Part shown: positions 7,638 to 9,497 of the stretch, one piece after another
Layout: each line of letters starts with the position of its first letter
Numbering within the stretch: position 1 is the stretch's first letter
DNA from: Oscillospiraceae bacterium
GTDB taxonomy: Bacteria; Bacillota; Clostridia; Oscillospirales; Ruminococcaceae
Assembly: GCA_031281115.1 (NCBI GenBank)
Contig: JAITFV010000102.1
Coordinates: 1-9,497 of the forward strand
Length of the DNA stretch: 9,497 nt
Direction: 5' to 3'
Notes under the pieces: generated by a model
Told to the model about the DNA's origin: nothing
What the model saw: only the letters and a program-made list of their open reading frames with translations
The model's database searches: none
Translations under genes and position numbers: made by a program

Positions 7638-7910
7638 TTAGGCAATACCGTGACCTCCTTCTTCAGCGCATCTGAAGAACGAATGTGCCGCACTTCTTAA
7701 AAGTCTTTCAAACCTTGCTATTTCTTCATTTGAATAATTACCGATTTTTTCAATTTGTTCATACGACGGCAGCATATATGTCACAGAATCAAACCCAAAA
7801 TCCGCAGGATGCTCAAAATGGACTTTTACAGATTTATCTCCCCCCGCACCCAATAAGTGCGAATGGGTTATAAGCGTTTCGTCATTTAAAGTAACATAAT
7901 CGTACATCAT
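7638..7910 (-). CDS. Hypothetical 90-residue protein
   Basis: I do not recognise this protein. It has no signal peptide or membrane segment and looks like a small soluble, mildly acidic protein. The N-terminal half (about 1-50) has alternating polar and hydrophobic stretches that suggest beta strands, with THSHLL and VHFEHPADFGFDS as its most distinctive segments. The second half (about 50-80, SYEQIEKIGNYSNEEIARFERLL) looks helical. Coding status is supported by a GGAGG eight bases before the first of two tandem ATGs and by its tight packing, 15 bases after the XRE gene. Its tail carries a strong Shine-Dalgarno-like sequence and ends just upstream of plsX. The arrangement suggests it is co-expressed with the XRE regulator; that it is a partner, effector sensor or antitoxin-like protein is only a guess. 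Nothing resembling a known toxin or an ImmA/IrrE protease motif (HExxH) is visible. Confidence 0.75.
   Translation of the reverse strand: MMYDYVTLNDETLITHSHLLGAGGDKSVKVHFEHPADFGFDSVTYMLPSYEQIEKIGNYSNEEIARFERLLRSAAHSFFRCAEEGGHGIA
7653..7660 (-). promoter_or_regulatory. Strong Shine-Dalgarno-like AAGGAGGT near the end of the 90-residue gene
   Basis: AAGGAGGT on the minus strand lies in the last codons of the unrecognised 90-residue gene, seven bases before a TTG (7645) in the plsX frame and just before that gene's TAA (7640-7638). It could start a longer PlsX at TTG, load ribosomes that then shift to the GTG at 7600, or be coincidental coding sequence. Confidence 0.5.
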
Positions 7911-7925
7911 AAATCTTTCCTCCGG

Positions 7926-8144
7926 TTAATTATTAATTTCAGGATTATCCGTTCTGCCGACCAAATAATCTAAGGACACGCCGAAATAATCGGCAAGCTC
8001 AACCGCTTTTTCAAGCGTTGTTGTTCTTCTTCCGCGCTCAATATCCGAAAGCCATGTTTTTGTAACTCCTAATACAATAACAATGTCTTCTTGTTTAAGT
8101 TTTTTTTCATATCTTAAATTTCTGACTCTCTCAGCAAATAACAT
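7926..8144 (-). CDS. XRE-family helix-turn-helix transcriptional regulator
   Basis: This 72-residue protein is essentially one Cro/C1-type DNA-binding domain. The helix-turn-helix spans roughly residues 16-40 (KLKQEDIVIVLGVTKTWLSD then IERGRR), followed by the usual later helices TLEKAVELADYFGVSLDYLVG (43-63) and a short tail. No ligand-binding or protease domain is attached, so it probably dimerises and binds a short inverted repeat, with effector input, if any, from another protein. The ATG is backed by GGAGG six bases upstream. It sits in the same direction as, and between, trmFO and the 90-residue gene. It is not FapR, the lipid regulator found before plsX in Bacillus, although its position next to plsX is similar. 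The operator is unknown; a 14-base A/T palindrome upstream is one weak candidate. Confidence 0.92.
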   Translation of the reverse strand: MLFAERVRNLRYEKKLKQEDIVIVLGVTKTWLSDIERGRRTTTLEKAVELADYFGVSLDYLVGRTDNPEINN

Positions 8145-8150
8145 AAAAAA

Positions 8151-8155
8151 CCTCC
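8151..8155 (-). promoter_or_regulatory. Ribosome-binding site of the XRE regulator gene
   Basis: GGAGG on the minus strand, with a six-base T spacer before the ATG at 8144, in the 24-base gap after trmFO. It gives the small regulator gene its own initiation signal. Confidence 0.8.
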
Positions 8156-8169
8156 AAAAAATATTTTTT
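8156..8169. repeat. 14-base perfect A/T palindrome between trmFO and the XRE gene
   Basis: AAAAAATATTTTTT reads the same on both strands. It starts at the last base of the trmFO stop codon and ends directly before the XRE ribosome-binding site. It has no G/C stem, so it is not a normal intrinsic terminator. It might be an operator for the adjacent regulator or simply A/T-rich spacer. Confidence 0.4.
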
Positions 8170-9497
8170 TAATCTTTTTCTTGAAACCTTAAAGTAGTTT
8201 TTAAGTCGTGCAGAGCACGTTCTGCAAGTGCTGCGTAACGCTCCCGCTTGTTTTTCGGGCGAACACCGCCCGCCCTTGCACAAACCGGCGGCAAAAGCCC
8301 CATATTCGCGCCGAGCGGCTGGAAATTCGTAACACTCTTATCGCTGATATACCGCGACAGTGCGCCTGTAATCGTAGTTTCCGGTAATTCAAACGGCGGT
8401 AATTCTTTCATCTTCCGCGCTAATGAAAGCCCCGCGATTATACCGCCCGCCGCGCTCTCCGCATAACCCTCGGTTCCGGTAATCTGCCCTGCAAAATAAA
8501 TATTATCGGAGCCTTTGAGCATGAAGCTGCTGTCCAAAACACGCGGGCTGTCAAGAAATGTGTTGCGGTGCATTACGCCGTACCGCATAAACTCGGCGCT
8601 TTCAAGCCCCGGAATAAGGCGGAAAACCCGCTCCTGTTCCCCAAATTTGAGATTCGTTTGAAAACCGACAATGTTGAACAGAGTCTGCTTGTCGTTTTCG
8701 GGGCGGAGCTGAACAAGAGCATAAGGGCGTTTTCCTGTTCGCGGGTCGGTGAAACCCACAGGCTTCATGCAGCCGTAGCGAATGCTGTCTCTGCCGCGTT
8801 TTGCGAGGATTTCAACCGGCATACAGCCCTCGTAAACTTTTAAGTCAAAATCGTGCAAAGGTGCGCATTGTGCGTCCACTAACGCATTATAAAACTTATC
8901 GTATTCTTGTTCGTTCATCGGGCAATTAAGATAATCCGCGCCGTCTTTACCATAACGATTGCCGAAGAAAGCCGTATTTAAATCTACACTTTCCAAGGTT
9001 ACAATCGGCGCCGCAGCATCGTAAAAGTGCAAAGGAGAGCCTCCGCCCGCATTGCTTACCGCTTTTTTGATGCTCTCAGCAAATTTATCGCTTGTAAGCG
9101 GTCCTGTCGCGATAACTGCGTTTTTGTCGGGAAATTCGGTGACTTCGCCGCTTATTATTTCTATGTTCGGGTTCCTGCGGATTTGGCGGGTGATTTCCCG
9201 CGAGAACGCTTTCCTATCGACCGCTAAAGCCCCGCCCGCGCTTACTTTTGCAGTTTCCGCGGCTTCAAGAACAAGCGAGCCGAGCAGCCGCATTTCCGCT
9301 TTTAATAACCCCGCCGCACTTGCAATTTCGTTTGACTTAAACGAATTTGAACAGACGAGTTCAGCAAAATCTGCATTACTGTGCGCGGGGGAAAACTTCT
9401 GCGGTTTCATCTCGTGCAATCTGACGCAAAAACCTTGCTTTGCGAGAATCCATGCGGCTTCAGCGCCTGCGAGTCCCGCGCCGATTACACTAACTGT
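8169..9497 (-). CDS. trmFO: Methylenetetrahydrofolate--tRNA-(uracil-5-)-methyltransferase TrmFO, 5' end cut by window
   Basis: TrmFO makes 5-methyluridine at position 54 of the tRNA T-loop, using methylenetetrahydrofolate as carbon donor and FADH2 as reductant. The frame stays open to base 9497 and encodes 442 residues, so only the initiator and perhaps one to three codons are missing. The N terminus shows the FAD-binding dinucleotide fold VIGAGLAGAEAAWILAKQG. FAELVCSNS, near residue 49 of the visible part, and YEGCMPVE, near 225, hold the two cysteines corresponding to Cys53 and Cys226 of B. subtilis TrmFO, which take part in methyl transfer. LNCPMN, LVQLRPEN, FRLIPGLE and FAGQITGTEGY are also typical. 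A shorter version beginning at TTG 9419 would lose the FAD-binding fold and is wrong. The stop is 24 bases before the XRE gene with no terminator visible, so transcription probably continues into the downstream genes. Confidence 0.97.
   Translation of the reverse strand, partial: TVSVIGAGLAGAEAAWILAKQGFCVRLHEMKPQKFSPAHSNADFAELVCSNSFKSNEIASAAGLLKAEMRLLGSLVLEAAETAKVSAGGALAVDRKAFSREITRQIRRNPNIEIISGEVTEFPDKNAVIATGPLTSDKFAESIKKAVSNAGGGSPLHFYDAAAPIVTLESVDLNTAFFGNRYGKDGADYLNCPMNEQEYDKFYNALVDAQCAPLHDFDLKVYEGCMPVEILAKRGRDSIRYGCMKPVGFTDPRTGKRPYALVQLRPENDKQTLFNIVGFQTNLKFGEQERVFRLIPGLESAEFMRYGVMHRNTFLDSPRVLDSSFMLKGSDNIYFAGQITGTEGYAESAAGGIIAGLSLARKMKELPPFELPETTITGALSRYISDKSVTNFQPLGANMGLLPPVCARAGGVRPKNKRERYAALAERALHDLKTTLRFQEKD

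Noticed and set aside
7601..7693. PlsX starting at ATG 7693
   Set aside because: That would add 31 residues unlike the family and overlap the 90-residue gene by over 50 bases; the GTG at 7600 gives the family N terminus.
7638..8144. Toxin-antitoxin system
   Set aside because: The gene pair has the right size, but the 90-residue protein shows no recognisable toxin motif (no RelE, HicA, Fic or PIN residues seen), so I do not make the call.
8160..8198. Possible promoter before the XRE gene (TTTCAA, 17-base spacer, TATTTT on the minus strand)
   Set aside because: Only about 3 of 6 and 4 of 6 consensus bases match, and transcription would begin at the ribosome-binding site, leaving almost no leader. 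A/T richness explains it.
8207..8219. Hairpin CGTGC-TCT-GCACG near the end of trmFO
   Set aside because: The stem is only five base pairs, lies inside coding sequence and has no T-run directly after it on the minus strand, so it is not a terminator.
8169..9419. TrmFO starting at TTG 9419 as a complete gene
   Set aside because: The frame continues to the window edge and encodes the FAD-binding GAGLAGAE segment upstream of this TTG, so the gene is cut by the window rather than starting there.

Overview
The window is a continuous run of housekeeping genes, all on the minus strand, so the biological reading direction is from base 9497 down to base 1. Nine coding regions fill almost all of it. 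Both end genes are cut by the window edges: trmFO lacks its first few codons and rdgB lacks its last third. I see no rRNA, tRNA, CRISPR array, insertion sequence or convincing intrinsic terminator, and no gene-free stretch longer than about 40 bases.

The plsX-rnc-smc-ftsY order, a folate-dependent TrmFO and an Elp3-like radical SAM gene between rnc and smc point to a Firmicute, most likely a clostridium of the Oscillospiraceae/Ruminococcaceae kind. The FtsY lacks a long acidic N-terminal domain, which also fits. Assignment below class level is inference.

In transcription order the layout is: trmFO (tRNA T-loop m5U54 methylation); a 72-residue XRE-type helix-turn-helix protein; a 90-residue protein I do not recognise; plsX (acyl-phosphate synthesis for phospholipids); rnc (RNase III); the radical SAM protein; smc (chromosome condensation and segregation); ftsY (SRP receptor); and rdgB (removal of ITP and XTP). 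Gaps are minimal: 24 bases between trmFO and the XRE gene, 15 between the XRE and 90-residue genes, 37 before the favoured plsX start, then a TAATG junction (plsX/rnc), two 11-base overlaps (rnc/radical SAM and radical SAM/smc), 9 bases (smc/ftsY) and an ATGA junction (ftsY/rdgB). This looks like one operon with strong translational coupling, serving RNA modification and processing, envelope lipid supply, chromosome organisation and membrane targeting.

I found no clear new defence or mobile system. The points most worth checking are the small regulator plus unknown-protein pair between trmFO and plsX, the two competing plsX starts, an in-frame shortening of about nine residues next to the RdgB active site, and the paired 11-base overlaps around the radical SAM gene.
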